From Ensifer aridi (GTDB taxonomy: Bacteria; Pseudomonadota; Alphaproteobacteria; Rhizobiales; Rhizobiaceae), in assembly GCF_002078505.1 (NCBI RefSeq), contig NZ_LUAV01000021.1, positions 1 to 64,000 of the forward strand: a stretch of DNA of 64,000 nucleotides, written 5' to 3'. The position numbers and the translations under genes were made by a program. Within the stretch, counting starts at the first letter, position 1; every line of letters begins with the position of its first letter. Positions 45,051-53,546 of this stretch are shown here, in pieces. The notes under the pieces were generated by a model, which saw only the letters and a list, made by a program, of their open reading frames with translations, ran no database searches and was not told the origin of the DNA.

Positions 45051-45159
45051 GAGCCGACCTAGAGTTAGGCGCCGCCTACGCCTGTAACTGCTGCGAGGCC
45101 TTTTCGCCAATTCATCATGCTCGGTTGACGACACACGCATTCACCATGTGGAGGATATC

Positions 45160-46488
45160 ATGTTGATCGCAGAACATTCCGCGGAGGTCAGCGCCAAGAC
45201 ACCTTTTTATCGCCATCTCTATGTCCAGGTCCTGGCCGCAATCGCCGCGGGCATCCTGCTCGGGCATTTCTATCCCGAGCTCGGCACCCAATTGAAGCCG
45301 TTCGGCGACGCCTTCATCAAGCTCGTCAAGATGATCATCGCGCCGGTCATCTTCCTGACGGTGGCGACCGGCATTGCCGGCATGACCGATCTCGCCAAGG
45401 TTGGGCGGGTCGCCGGCAAGACGATGCTGTACTTCCTGACCTTCTCGACACTGGCGCTCGTCGTCGGCCTCGTCGTCGCAAATGTGGTGCAGCCGGGCGC
45501 CGGCATGCATATCGACCCGGCCTCGCTCGACGCGAAGGCGGTCGCCACCTACACGGCGGAGGCCCATGAGCAGTCGGTTGCGGGCTTCTTGATAAACGTT
45601 ATTCCCACAACGCTGGCCGGTGCTTTCGCCGAAGGCGACATCCTGCAGGTGCTGTTCATCTCGGTGCTCTTCGGCATTTCGCTCGCTACGGCCGGCAAGA
45701 AGGCCGAGCCCGTCGTCGATTTCCTGCAGGCGCTGACGCTGCCGATCTTCCGGCTGGTCGCCATCCTCATGAAAGCCGCCCCGATTGGCGCCTTCGGTGC
45801 CATGGCTTTCACCATCGGCAAGTACGGCATCGCCTCGATCGCCAACCTCGCCATGCTGATCGGTACCTTCTACCTGACCTCGTTCCTGTTCGTCTTCGTC
45901 GTGCTCGGCGCGGTGGCGCGCTACAATGGCTTCTCGATCATCTCGCTCATCCGCTACATCAAGGAGGAGTTGCTGCTCGTGCTCGGCACGTCCTCCTCCG
46001 AAGCCGCGCTGCCGGGTCTCATGAACAAGATGGAGAAGGCGGGCTGCAAGCGCTCGGTGGTCGGCCTCGTTATCCCGACCGGCTATTCCTTCAACCTCGA
46101 CGGCACCAACATCTACATGACGCTTGCGGCGCTCTTCATCGCTCAGGCGACCGACACGCCGCTCTCTTACGGCGACCAGATCCTGCTCCTGCTGGTCGCG
46201 ATGCTGAGCTCGAAGGGTGCCGCCGGCATCACCGGCGCCGGCTTCATCACGCTCGCCGCGACGCTTTCCGTCGTTCCATCCGTACCGGTCGCCGGCATGG
46301 CGCTGATCCTCGGCATCGACCGCTTCATGTCGGAATGCCGGGCGCTCACCAACTTAATCGGTAATGCGGTTGCAACGGTTGTGGTGGCCAAATGGGAAAA
46401 CGAGCTGGATCAGGCGCAGCTTGCAACTGCCCTTGCAGGCAAGGCGACGATCCAGACCGTGCCGGCCTCCGTCAAGCCAGCGGAGTAA
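45160..46488 (+). CDS. dctA: DctA, C4-dicarboxylate transporter
   Basis: A 442-residue sodium/proton-dicarboxylate symporter for succinate, malate and fumarate, the main carbon sources of bacteroids. Typical segments are GHFYPELGTQLKPFGDAFIK near the start, the serine-rich hairpin GTSSSEAALPGLMNKMEKAG near residue 278, the TGYSFNLDGTNIYMTLAALF segment near 307 and the second hairpin MLSSKGAAGITGAGFITLAA near 348. The ATG at 45160 has the site GTGGAGGATATC. It is more GC-rich, with strongly C-ending codons, than its neighbours, which suggests a chromosome-like origin. No separate -24/-12 element was found, so it may be read from nifQ. Confidence 0.96.
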   Translation: MLIAEHSAEVSAKTPFYRHLYVQVLAAIAAGILLGHFYPELGTQLKPFGDAFIKLVKMIIAPVIFLTVATGIAGMTDLAKVGRVAGKTMLYFLTFSTLALVVGLVVANVVQPGAGMHIDPASLDAKAVATYTAEAHEQSVAGFLINVIPTTLAGAFAEGDILQVLFISVLFGISLATAGKKAEPVVDFLQALTLPIFRLVAILMKAAPIGAFGAMAFTIGKYGIASIANLAMLIGTFYLTSFLFVFVVLGAVARYNGFSIISLIRYIKEELLLVLGTSSSEAALPGLMNKMEKAGCKRSVVGLVIPTGYSFNLDGTNIYMTLAALFIAQATDTPLSYGDQILLLLVAMLSSKGAAGITGAGFITLAATLSVVPSVPVAGMALILGIDRFMSECRALTNLIGNAVATVVVAKWENELDQAQLATALAGKATIQTVPASVKPAE

Positions 46489-46739
46489 TGCACTTGAACC
46501 CCGATAACAAGTCCTGTCTTCCCGCGGTCCATTTCGCAAGATCGCGCCCACTTTCTTGCGGCGCGACTATGGGCTGCCTGTCTGTGCCGCGGATATTTTC
46601 CCAGTGTTCCGCCTCCGCGCGTCGTTGATGGTCGCCCAGGTGGCAAGGGCGGATGTCGGATGGAATTCTCCCGATCGACTCCGCTCAGATCTTCGACGGC
46701 CCGCGCAGTTGATGAGTGTTTGACAGAAGGAGAAAGCGA

Positions 46740-47957
46740 GTGAAGACCAATCCCATTCCAGATCATGTTCCGCCCGGACTGGTGCGGGACTTCAGTCTTT
46801 TCACCTCGCCAGGCATGGCGCCGACGCTTAACGGGGATCCGCATGCTGCCGTGGCTTGCGCTCATGACGGCCCACCTATCTTTTACTCTCCTGACAACAC
46901 GCGCGACGGACGAGGCACCTGGGTCATCACACGCGCGAGAGACCAGCGCCGGGTGCTGCGGGATACAGGGACCTTTTCCAGCCATCGCAGCATCTTCGCC
47001 TCCGCACTGGGCGAACACTGGCCGGTCATCCCGCTCGAACTGGATCCACCGGCCCATGGCGTGTTTCGTGCACTGCTAGAACCTCTGTTCTCGTCCAAGC
47101 GGGTGGTGGCACTGGAGCCGACTATCCGCGACAGAGCAGGCGCGCTGATCGATGGCATAGCGACAGAGAAAACCAGCTGTGACGTCATGAAGGATTTTGC
47201 CGTGCCCTTCACGGTCAGCGTCTTCCTTAGCTTTCTGGGGCTCTCGCAGAGGCGCTCCGAAGTCTTTGTCGGCTGGGTAAGCGATTTGCTGCACGGTAAC
47301 GCGGACAAGCGAACGGCAGCAGCCCGGTCGATCGTGGCCTTCATTGACGAAGTTGCAGCAAGGCGCCGCAAGGCACCAGCTGTCGATTTCATGACCTTCG
47401 TCGTGCAGGCGGAAATTGAGGGCCGCTCCTTAACAGAAGAGGAAGTCCGTGGCATCGGTGTGCTTTTCCTGGTCGCGGGACTTGACACGGTCGCAGCCGC
47501 CATAGGCTTTGACTTGGCCTATCTTGCACGCAATCCAAAGGACCAGGAGTTATTGCGGAATGAACCGGATCGGGTCGCGCTCGCCGCTGAAGAGTTGCTG
47601 CGCGCCTATTCAACCGTTCAGATGATCCGCGTGGCCACGAAGGATGTCGAGTTCGAAGGCGTGCCGATCCGTAAGGGTGATTATGTTTCCTGCGCCACGA
47701 TGATTGCCAATCGCGATCCCTCTGAAATCGAGTGCCCCAACACCATCGATCTGGCCCGACAAGATAACCACCACACCGCCTTTGGCTATGGTCCACACCT
47801 TTGCCTCGGAGCGCACCTTGCACGGCGAGAAATTGCCATCGGCCTAAGTGAATGGTTGGCGCGCATCCCAGCTTTCCGCATCAAAGAAGGCACGGCGCCG
47901 ATTACCAATGGCGGTCACGTATTCGGGATTAAGGATTTCGTTCTGACTTGGGACTGA
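46740..47957 (+). CDS. Cytochrome P450 (CYP127-like, y4vG-like)
   Basis: A 405-residue soluble bacterial P450 monooxygenase. The I-helix motif AGLDT lies near residue 248, the ExxR motif as EELLR near 286, and the heme-cysteine loop FGYGPHLCLGAHLARRE near 347-363. The start is a GTG at 46740, after AGAAGGAGAAAGCGA. The position between dctA and the NTF2-SDR-luciferase-like genes matches y4vG of pNGR234a, which I recall as CYP127. Substrate is unknown. No -24/-12 promoter was found directly upstream, whereas the next genes have one. Confidence 0.9.
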   Translation: MKTNPIPDHVPPGLVRDFSLFTSPGMAPTLNGDPHAAVACAHDGPPIFYSPDNTRDGRGTWVITRARDQRRVLRDTGTFSSHRSIFASALGEHWPVIPLELDPPAHGVFRALLEPLFSSKRVVALEPTIRDRAGALIDGIATEKTSCDVMKDFAVPFTVSVFLSFLGLSQRRSEVFVGWVSDLLHGNADKRTAAARSIVAFIDEVAARRRKAPAVDFMTFVVQAEIEGRSLTEEEVRGIGVLFLVAGLDTVAAAIGFDLAYLARNPKDQELLRNEPDRVALAAEELLRAYSTVQMIRVATKDVEFEGVPIRKGDYVSCATMIANRDPSEIECPNTIDLARQDNHHTAFGYGPHLCLGAHLARREIAIGLSEWLARIPAFRIKEGTAPITNGGHVFGIKDFVLTWD

Positions 47958-48062
47958 TCGGGGCCTGGCCAGTACGCAGAAGTGCATGGCTCAAACCGCC
48001 TCATTGTCTCGGTGACTTCCTCAACAATCAGCGGGCTTGAAGGGCCTTAGGACTGTCGCCTT

Positions 48063-48078
48063 TGTCGGTCGTACGGCA
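48063..48078 (+). promoter_or_regulatory. Imperfect NifA site
   Basis: TGTCGGTCGTACGGCA fits TGT-N10-ACA with one mismatch (GCA). It is centred about 109 bp upstream of the expected start from the promoter at 48153. Confidence 0.4.
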
Positions 48079-48152
48079 CAGGCTTGTTTTGACCCTTGAG
48101 CTAAGTAGCTGAACAGGAACTGTAAAATTCAGTTTTGGCCTATCGGGCAAAT

Positions 48153-48168
48153 TGGCACGAACTTTGAA
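48153..48168 (+). promoter_or_regulatory. Sigma-54-type promoter of the NTF2/SDR operon
   Basis: TGGCACGAACTTTGAA has a full -24 box and TTGA at -12, nearly identical to the element at 35188. It lies about 110 bp upstream of the small GTG-started frame at 48279. Confidence 0.65.
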
Positions 48169-48278
48169 CCAGCCCCATTGGGCGGCGGCGGCAGCGCTGC
48201 CAGTGAGCACACGCCTGCAGCCTTGAGCGTTCGAGTGCCACTTCAAAGTGGACTGTCGCAAACGAAAGGAAAAACAAG

Positions 48279-48437
48279 GTGACAAAGACCGTAGAAGAGC
48301 CCTTTTGGGGAAATCTCGAAAACTCCGTTTTCCGATCCTGGCGGGCCGAGGGCGAGCATGGCGCGGCGGACGCGCGAATCCTTGCCGATAAAGCGTGCTC
48401 CCTGGACACGCTTCATAGATGTTCAGAACCTCTATAG
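48279..48437 (+). CDS. Small protein (52 aa) at the head of the NTF2/SDR operon
   Basis: A short frame starting GTG at 48279, with AAAGGAAAAACAAG before it. It reads MTKTVEEPFWGNLENSVFRS and then a C-terminal half with two cysteines (KACSLDTLHRCSEPL). It is the first frame after the sigma-54-type promoter and ends 5 bp before the ATG of the NTF2-like gene, an operon-like spacing. I do not recognise the family. It may be a leader peptide, a small partner of the P450 or SDR enzymes, or non-coding. Confidence 0.45.
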   Translation: MTKTVEEPFWGNLENSVFRSWRAEGEHGAADARILADKACSLDTLHRCSEPL

Positions 48438-48442
48438 AGCCC

Positions 48443-49021
48443 ATGAATCAAACAAGCATAACTCAACTCTTCGACCGAGAAGCAATCCGCGACTGTCTCT
48501 ATCGTTACTGTCGAGGAATCGACCGGGCAGATGAGACTGCTTTGCGCAGCTGCTATTGGCCCGATGCCTGTGACAATCACGGGAGTTACTCCGGCTCTGC
48601 CGGTGGGTTCATTCAGTTTGCGCTTAGCCACTTCAAGACCCAGCCGCGCAACATCCACCAGCTTGCAAACATGATGATCGAGTTCTTGGGCCCGGCAGAG
48701 GCCGTCGCCGAGAGCTACTTCACCGCGCTGCAGCGCGGTCCCCACGAGTCAGGCGAGATGAAGCAGGTGCTCCTGTGCGGACGCTACTGTGATCTGTTTC
48801 AGAAACGGGAAGGGGAGTGGCGCATCGCCGAACGCACTGTGGTCTATGATTGGATCGAAGAACAGAGGCCTCCGACGTCCCCGGAAACAGAGCGGTTCGG
48901 TCTTCGCCAGCCGATTGGGGCACCGTATCCGAATGATCCCGTCTACGAACTTTTGAAGCGGCGTACTCCCCCGAAAAATCATCCAAAGAACCCGATTGCC
49001 AGTGGAGAAGAAGAACTATGA
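48443..49021 (+). CDS. NTF2/SnoaL-like protein (y4vH-like)
   Basis: A 192-residue protein with a cone-shaped NTF2/SnoaL-like fold (DREAIRDCLYRYCRGIDRAD near the start, then GRYCDLFQKREGEWRIAERT). Such proteins act as dehydratases, cyclases or isomerases on steroids, polyketides and similar compounds. I chose the ATG at 48443 (MNQTSITQLFDRE); an upstream ATG at 48419 would overlap the small frame. The last bases overlap the SDR start (ATGA), so translation is coupled. The gene position matches y4vH of pNGR234a. Confidence 0.82.
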   Translation: MNQTSITQLFDREAIRDCLYRYCRGIDRADETALRSCYWPDACDNHGSYSGSAGGFIQFALSHFKTQPRNIHQLANMMIEFLGPAEAVAESYFTALQRGPHESGEMKQVLLCGRYCDLFQKREGEWRIAERTVVYDWIEEQRPPTSPETERFGLRQPIGAPYPNDPVYELLKRRTPPKNHPKNPIASGEEEL

Positions 49022-50730
49022 TACGACGCTACGCTCCGTTTCCTGCCGCCAACGCCTGGGCGGTGAGGACGCGCCTTGACGATTGCTCGGTTCAGTCAGG
49101 ACGGGTCATCATCGTCACAGGTGCCGCAGGGGGTATCGGCCGTGCACTGGTCGAAACTTTCGCTACGAATGGAGACACTGTCGTCGCGGTGGACCTCCCA
49201 GGCAGCGGCGTCATTGAACTAGGCCGTGATCTCGGTCAGCCCCACCTCGGCCTTGAGCTAGACGTGTCGCGAGAGGACGATGTCGTCGCATTCCATACCT
49301 TTCTCGCAGAACGCTTCTCCCACATTGGAGTGCTTGTCAATAATGCAGGGATAGGGCCTACCATGGCTGCGACCGTCGATACTCCTGTCGAAGATTTTCA
49401 ACGCGCCCTAGCAGTAAACCTCATCGGGCCGTATTCGGTGGCGTGCGAAGCCGCGAAGCTGATGAAACCTGGCGCCGCCATCGTCAATGTCGCTTCGATG
49501 GCTGGCCTCCTTGGCAACCCGAAGCGCAATGGCTACGCCGCTTCGAAAGCAGCTCTGATCTCTATCACGAAAACGCTGGCGTGCGCATGGGCTTCGCGCG
49601 GCATCCGCGTGACAGCGGTAGCGCCAGGTTATGTTCGCACGCCAATGGTCGCGGAACTAGAGCGAGCTGGCAAGGTCGACGTCGGCGCTATAAGGCGCCG
49701 CGTACCAATCGGCCGACTGGCTCGTCCCGACGAGATCGCGCGGGCTGTGCGTTTTCTGGCCAGCGAACAGGCAGGTTACATCACCGGATCGACGCTTGTG
49801 GTTGATGGTGGCTGGATGTCATTCAACCAGCCGGGTGGTGCGTACCCGGTGCGGGGTGGGGCGCCCGGAGCAGAACTCTCACGCCCGATCGAAGGCACCG
49901 ATGCGCGAACGGTAGTCGTCATGGGCGGCGCTAAAGGCATAGGCGCGGCCATCGCTCGCCGCTTTGCCGCGAACGGCGACACGGTCGTGATCGCTGATGG
50001 AGACGGTGGTGCAGCGGTAAAGCTCGCTGACTTGCTCGGTGACAAGCACCTGTCAAAATGCGTGGACAGGACGGTCGAGAGCGAGGTCGTCGCGCTCTTC
50101 GAAGAATTGCGGGAGCGCTTCGGCCACATCGACGTCTTCGTCAACGGTGCTGGCATGAATGACACACTCGTCTCCAATATTGATGAGGCGCCGGCAGGCC
50201 TCAAAGACATTCTGGATGTCAATCTTACTGGTGCCTTCACCTGCGTGCGCGAGGCTGCGGTATCGATGCGGCCTGGCAGTGTAATCCTGAATCTCGGGTC
50301 AAGTTGCAGCCCCTTACCTCTCGCGACGAGTCATGCCCGCGGCGCATACAATGCTGGCATCGACATGCTTACCCGGTGCATGGCGGCCGAATTCGGGCCT
50401 CTCGGGATCCGGACAGCCACGGTCGCTCCAGGTCACATCCGCGCGTCTGACGGCATCCAGTCGGAAACGACGACCGGTATGGACCAGACATCGCTCGGAC
50501 AGGGGATCCCTTTGGGCAGGGTTGGGGACCCGGAAGAAGTCGCCGAAGCTGCCTACTTTCTGGCCTCGTCTGATGCCTCCTACATCAGCGGCTCGATCCT
50601 GCACGTGGACGGAGGCTGGACCGCGTCCAGAGACGCGGGATGCCCCAGCGAACTCGATGGGACGATTTCCGCCGAGAATAAGTGGCGTCGGCGAGCGGCG
50701 AGGCGACGGCGTTTGGCTCCTCGAAACTGA
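49018..50730 (+). CDS. Double short-chain dehydrogenase (y4vI-like)
   Basis: A 570-residue protein made of two SDR domains. Domain 1 (about 27-270) has the NAD motif TGAAGGIG, NNAG, the catalytic Ser in VASMAG and the YxxxK pair in GYAASKAA near residue 172. Domain 2 (about 295-545) keeps GGAKGIG and NGAG but reads GAYNAGIDML where the YxxxK motif should be, so the catalytic lysine is replaced by isoleucine. The second domain is therefore probably inactive or has a structural role. The tail after about 550 is basic. It overlaps the NTF2-like gene by four bases. The arrangement matches y4vI of pNGR234a, also a double SDR as I recall. Confidence 0.88.
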   Translation: MIRRYAPFPAANAWAVRTRLDDCSVQSGRVIIVTGAAGGIGRALVETFATNGDTVVAVDLPGSGVIELGRDLGQPHLGLELDVSREDDVVAFHTFLAERFSHIGVLVNNAGIGPTMAATVDTPVEDFQRALAVNLIGPYSVACEAAKLMKPGAAIVNVASMAGLLGNPKRNGYAASKAALISITKTLACAWASRGIRVTAVAPGYVRTPMVAELERAGKVDVGAIRRRVPIGRLARPDEIARAVRFLASEQAGYITGSTLVVDGGWMSFNQPGGAYPVRGGAPGAELSRPIEGTDARTVVVMGGAKGIGAAIARRFAANGDTVVIADGDGGAAVKLADLLGDKHLSKCVDRTVESEVVALFEELRERFGHIDVFVNGAGMNDTLVSNIDEAPAGLKDILDVNLTGAFTCVREAAVSMRPGSVILNLGSSCSPLPLATSHARGAYNAGIDMLTRCMAAEFGPLGIRTATVAPGHIRASDGIQSETTTGMDQTSLGQGIPLGRVGDPEEVAEAAYFLASSDASYISGSILHVDGGWTASRDAGCPSELDGTISAENKWRRRAARRRRLAPRN

Positions 50731-50904
50731 GGATTTCCACGTTTCAGCTGTGGCGCTCTGGGCGCAATCAAGCCCAGCTACCAGTCGTTTCATCGATGAT
50801 GGGAGCATGCTCGTGAATCGAGGCCGTTCCAAGCACTAGATGCGCGGACTGACCGCCCGGCCAATCACGAGCTGCACGTCCCTAGCCGCAAACAAGGAGA
50901 CACC

Positions 50905-51960
50905 ATGGAGTTCGCAACCTTTATTCTGGCCGCCCAGCGCGGCTATCACCAATCTCCCGATAGCGTCATCCGCAACTCAATAGAGCAGACCACTCTTTCG
51001 GAGCAGGCTGGTTTCAACACAGCTTGGTTCGCCGAGCACCACTTCAACAACTACAGCCTCGTCCCGTCGCCCTTGCTGATGGTAGCCCACTGTGCCGGAT
51101 TGACGAGTTCCATTCGCCTCGGCACCGCAGTCTGCGTGCTGCCGCTCTATCAACCGCAGCGCCTGCTAGCAGAAATCGGCTTTGCAGACGTCGTTGCCAA
51201 TGGCCGACTGGAACTCGGCGTTGGTTCGGGATATCAGCAGTTCGAATTCGACCGCTTCGGCGTCGATGTAGATGAGGCGCCGGCCGTCTTTTCAGAATAC
51301 CTCGACATCTTGCTCAAGGGTCTAAAGCAAAAGATATTCTCCCACAGCGGTCACTACATGCAGATACCCCCAACGGCGATTTCGGTGCGCACCCTGCAAA
51401 AGCCGACGCCGCCGATCTGGATTGCTACCGCGTCCCCTAAAACTGCCGCCCGAGCCTATCGTGAGGGACACAACCTTTTCGTCACAGCCTTCCATGACGG
51501 CTTGGAAACTCTGGGCATGCTGCGCGGCATTATCCAGACCGCTGCCGCATCCGAGGGCAAGAAGGTCCGCGACGCCAAGATATCGCTGCTGCGCTGCTGC
51601 TATGCCAGCGATGATAGCGCGGAAATCAACAGCTACCTCGATAACGCCCGCTTCCAGCGCCGGCTGTCCGAGGCACTGCATCAGCGTCGGCAACAGAGTC
51701 AGGACGGCTACCTGTTGGAGGAGACGCCGACGCATCAGGATCTGTCGTTCGATTCCATGCGCAAGAACCTGCCGATCGGCAGCATAAATCGCGTGATTGA
51801 TCGCCTTCTGGAGGAGATCGAAGTCTTGAAGCCGGACCAGATTGCAATTCAGACGCAGTTGGGGGATTTGAACCAAAAGACGATGCTGCGCCAGATAGAG
51901 CTCTGGGGAGACAGGATCATCCCAGCAGTCCAGAAGTCTCTTGGGCAGGCGGAGGCTTGA
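50905..51960 (+). CDS. Luciferase-like flavin monooxygenase (y4vJ-like)
   Basis: A 351-residue LLM-family enzyme using reduced flavin and oxygen. It starts MEFATFILAAQRGYHQSPDS, then FAEHHFNNYSLVPSPLLMVA and GRLELGVGSGYQQFEFDRFG. PPIWIATASPKTAARAYREG lies near residue 170. The start follows AAGGAGACACC. It is 174 bp after the SDR gene and just upstream of the nifH regulatory region, as y4vJ is in pNGR234a. P450, NTF2, SDR and LLM together look like an oxidative tailoring pathway for an unknown compound. Confidence 0.87.
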   Translation: MEFATFILAAQRGYHQSPDSVIRNSIEQTTLSEQAGFNTAWFAEHHFNNYSLVPSPLLMVAHCAGLTSSIRLGTAVCVLPLYQPQRLLAEIGFADVVANGRLELGVGSGYQQFEFDRFGVDVDEAPAVFSEYLDILLKGLKQKIFSHSGHYMQIPPTAISVRTLQKPTPPIWIATASPKTAARAYREGHNLFVTAFHDGLETLGMLRGIIQTAAASEGKKVRDAKISLLRCCYASDDSAEINSYLDNARFQRRLSEALHQRRQQSQDGYLLEETPTHQDLSFDSMRKNLPIGSINRVIDRLLEEIEVLKPDQIAIQTQLGDLNQKTMLRQIELWGDRIIPAVQKSLGQAEA

Positions 51961-52342
51961 AGTTGTATAGTGCCTGACTTTTGAGGTCAGCTCACTTCCC
52001 TCTGGCGCCGAGTGCCGGCAAGTGCAAGCCAGCGGCGCAGATGTCGGCACACATTACAGCTGAACTCTTGGTGAAGCGCTGGCTCGTGGATCGTCACAGC
52101 TCGCACAAACATTCACACGACGGACAAGCAGGCCTTCAGCCGGCAGTACTCATGTGAGCTCCGATGCCGCCCAGATCAGTCGCGATATTGATCTGGTGCG
52201 GGGGAAAAGCCGTCTGAACCAAATTTGTCGGACGCCTGGCACTTCGAGCTGACAATGCCTCCGAGAAGAGCCTTCGGCAGGATCATCTTGTCGGATTCTC
52301 AACATGTGAGAGGCAACGCTTATACGACAATTTGGCTACAAT
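51961..52342. other. Intergenic stretch before the nifH control region
   Basis: No gene was seen between the luciferase-like gene and the NifA site of nifH. A short inverted repeat occurs at 51975-51995 (CTGACTTTTGAGGTCAG), which could be part of a terminator. Confidence 0.4.
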
Positions 52343-52358
52343 TGTAGGTTCCGCGACA
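52343..52358 (+). promoter_or_regulatory. NifA activator site for nifHDKENX
   Basis: TGTAGGTTCCGCGACA is a perfect TGT-N10-ACA site, centred about 128 bp upstream of the expected nifH transcription start. Confidence 0.9.
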
Positions 52359-52450
52359 AGACCTGCTTTGTGATGAGGGTTGATCTCGTTTCGATCTAAG
52401 CGGCTGAGAACTAAGGAAAATCAGCCCCTGGTCTGTCCACTGCGCCGAGT

Positions 52451-52466
52451 TGGCACGGGTTTTGTA
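52451..52466 (+). promoter_or_regulatory. Sigma-54 promoter of nifHDKENX
   Basis: TGGCACGGGTTTTGTA has a full -24 box. The -12 box is TTGT rather than TTGC. nifH starts 86 bp downstream. Confidence 0.85.
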
Positions 52467-52551
52467 ACCATTCTTCCGCAGGCGGCGGAAGCTGCCGGCG
52501 GCATCACGTTGCGGGCAACCGCGATGGTTCGAACCAGCGAAGGAAAGCAAC

Positions 52552-53445
52552 ATGGCAGGTCTGCGTCAAATCGCATTTTACGGGAAGGGTGGTATCGGTA
52601 AGTCCACCACCTCACAAAATACGCTCGCCGCTCTTGTCGACCTCGGGCAGAAGATCCTCATCGTGGGCTGCGACCCCAAGGCCGACTCCACCCGCCTCAT
52701 CCTGAACTCGAAGGCGCAGGACACGGTACTGCATCTCGCGGCAAAGGAGGGTTCGGTGGAAGACCTCGAGGTCGAGGACGTGCTGAAGGTCGGTTACAAA
52801 GGCATCAAATGCGTGGAGTCCGGTGGCCCCGAGCCGGGCGTCGGTTGCGCCGGACGCGGCGTGATCACGTCGATCAACTTCCTGGAAGAAAACGGCGCCT
52901 ACGACGATGTCGACTACGTCTCCTATGACGTGCTCGGCGACGTGGTGTGCGGCGGCTTCGCAATGCCGATCCGCGAGAATAAGGCCCAGGAAATCTACAT
53001 CGTAATGTCCGGCGAGATGATGGCACTGTATGCCGCCAACAACATCGCCAAGGGGATCCTGAAATATGCCCACTCGGGCGGCGTGCGGCTCGGCGGGCTG
53101 ATTTGCAATGAGCGCCAGACGGACCGCGAACTCGATCTCGCCGAGGCACTGGCGGCCAAGCTCAATTCCAAGCTCATCCACTTCGTGCCACGAGACAACA
53201 TCGTCCAGCATGCCGAGCTCAGGAAGATGACGGTTATCCAGTATGCGCCGGAGTCCAAACAGGCGGCGGAGTATCGCGCGCTAGCTGAGAAAATCCATGC
53301 CAATTCGGGTCAGGGCACCATCCCGACCCCGATCACCATGGAGGAATTGGAAGACATGCTGCTCGACTTCGGCATCATGAAAACCGACGAGCAGATGCTC
53401 GCAGAACTCCAGGCCAAGGAAGCGGCGGTAGCAGCTGCCCAGTGA
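52552..53445 (+). CDS. nifH: NifH, nitrogenase Fe protein (dinitrogenase reductase)
   Basis: A 297-residue homodimeric Fe protein that passes electrons to the MoFe protein with ATP hydrolysis. The P-loop YGKGGIGKST lies at residues 9-18. The [4Fe-4S] cysteines lie in GVGCAGRG near 100 and DVVCGGFAMP near 135. DPKADSTRLIL follows the P-loop. Start: ATG at 52552 after GAAGGAAAGCAAC. It is the first gene of the nifHDKENX operon, with its own NifA site and -24/-12 promoter. Confidence 0.98.
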   Translation: MAGLRQIAFYGKGGIGKSTTSQNTLAALVDLGQKILIVGCDPKADSTRLILNSKAQDTVLHLAAKEGSVEDLEVEDVLKVGYKGIKCVESGGPEPGVGCAGRGVITSINFLEENGAYDDVDYVSYDVLGDVVCGGFAMPIRENKAQEIYIVMSGEMMALYAANNIAKGILKYAHSGGVRLGGLICNERQTDRELDLAEALAAKLNSKLIHFVPRDNIVQHAELRKMTVIQYAPESKQAAEYRALAEKIHANSGQGTIPTPITMEELEDMLLDFGIMKTDEQMLAELQAKEAAVAAAQ

Positions 53446-53546
53446 CTGCAGCCGCAGAAGTGTCCGGAACTGAACCGGCGCAATATTCCACCAACGGTGC
53501 CTCTTCCTGGAGGCATCACCCAAATCTCGACAAGGGGGCAGGCCCA

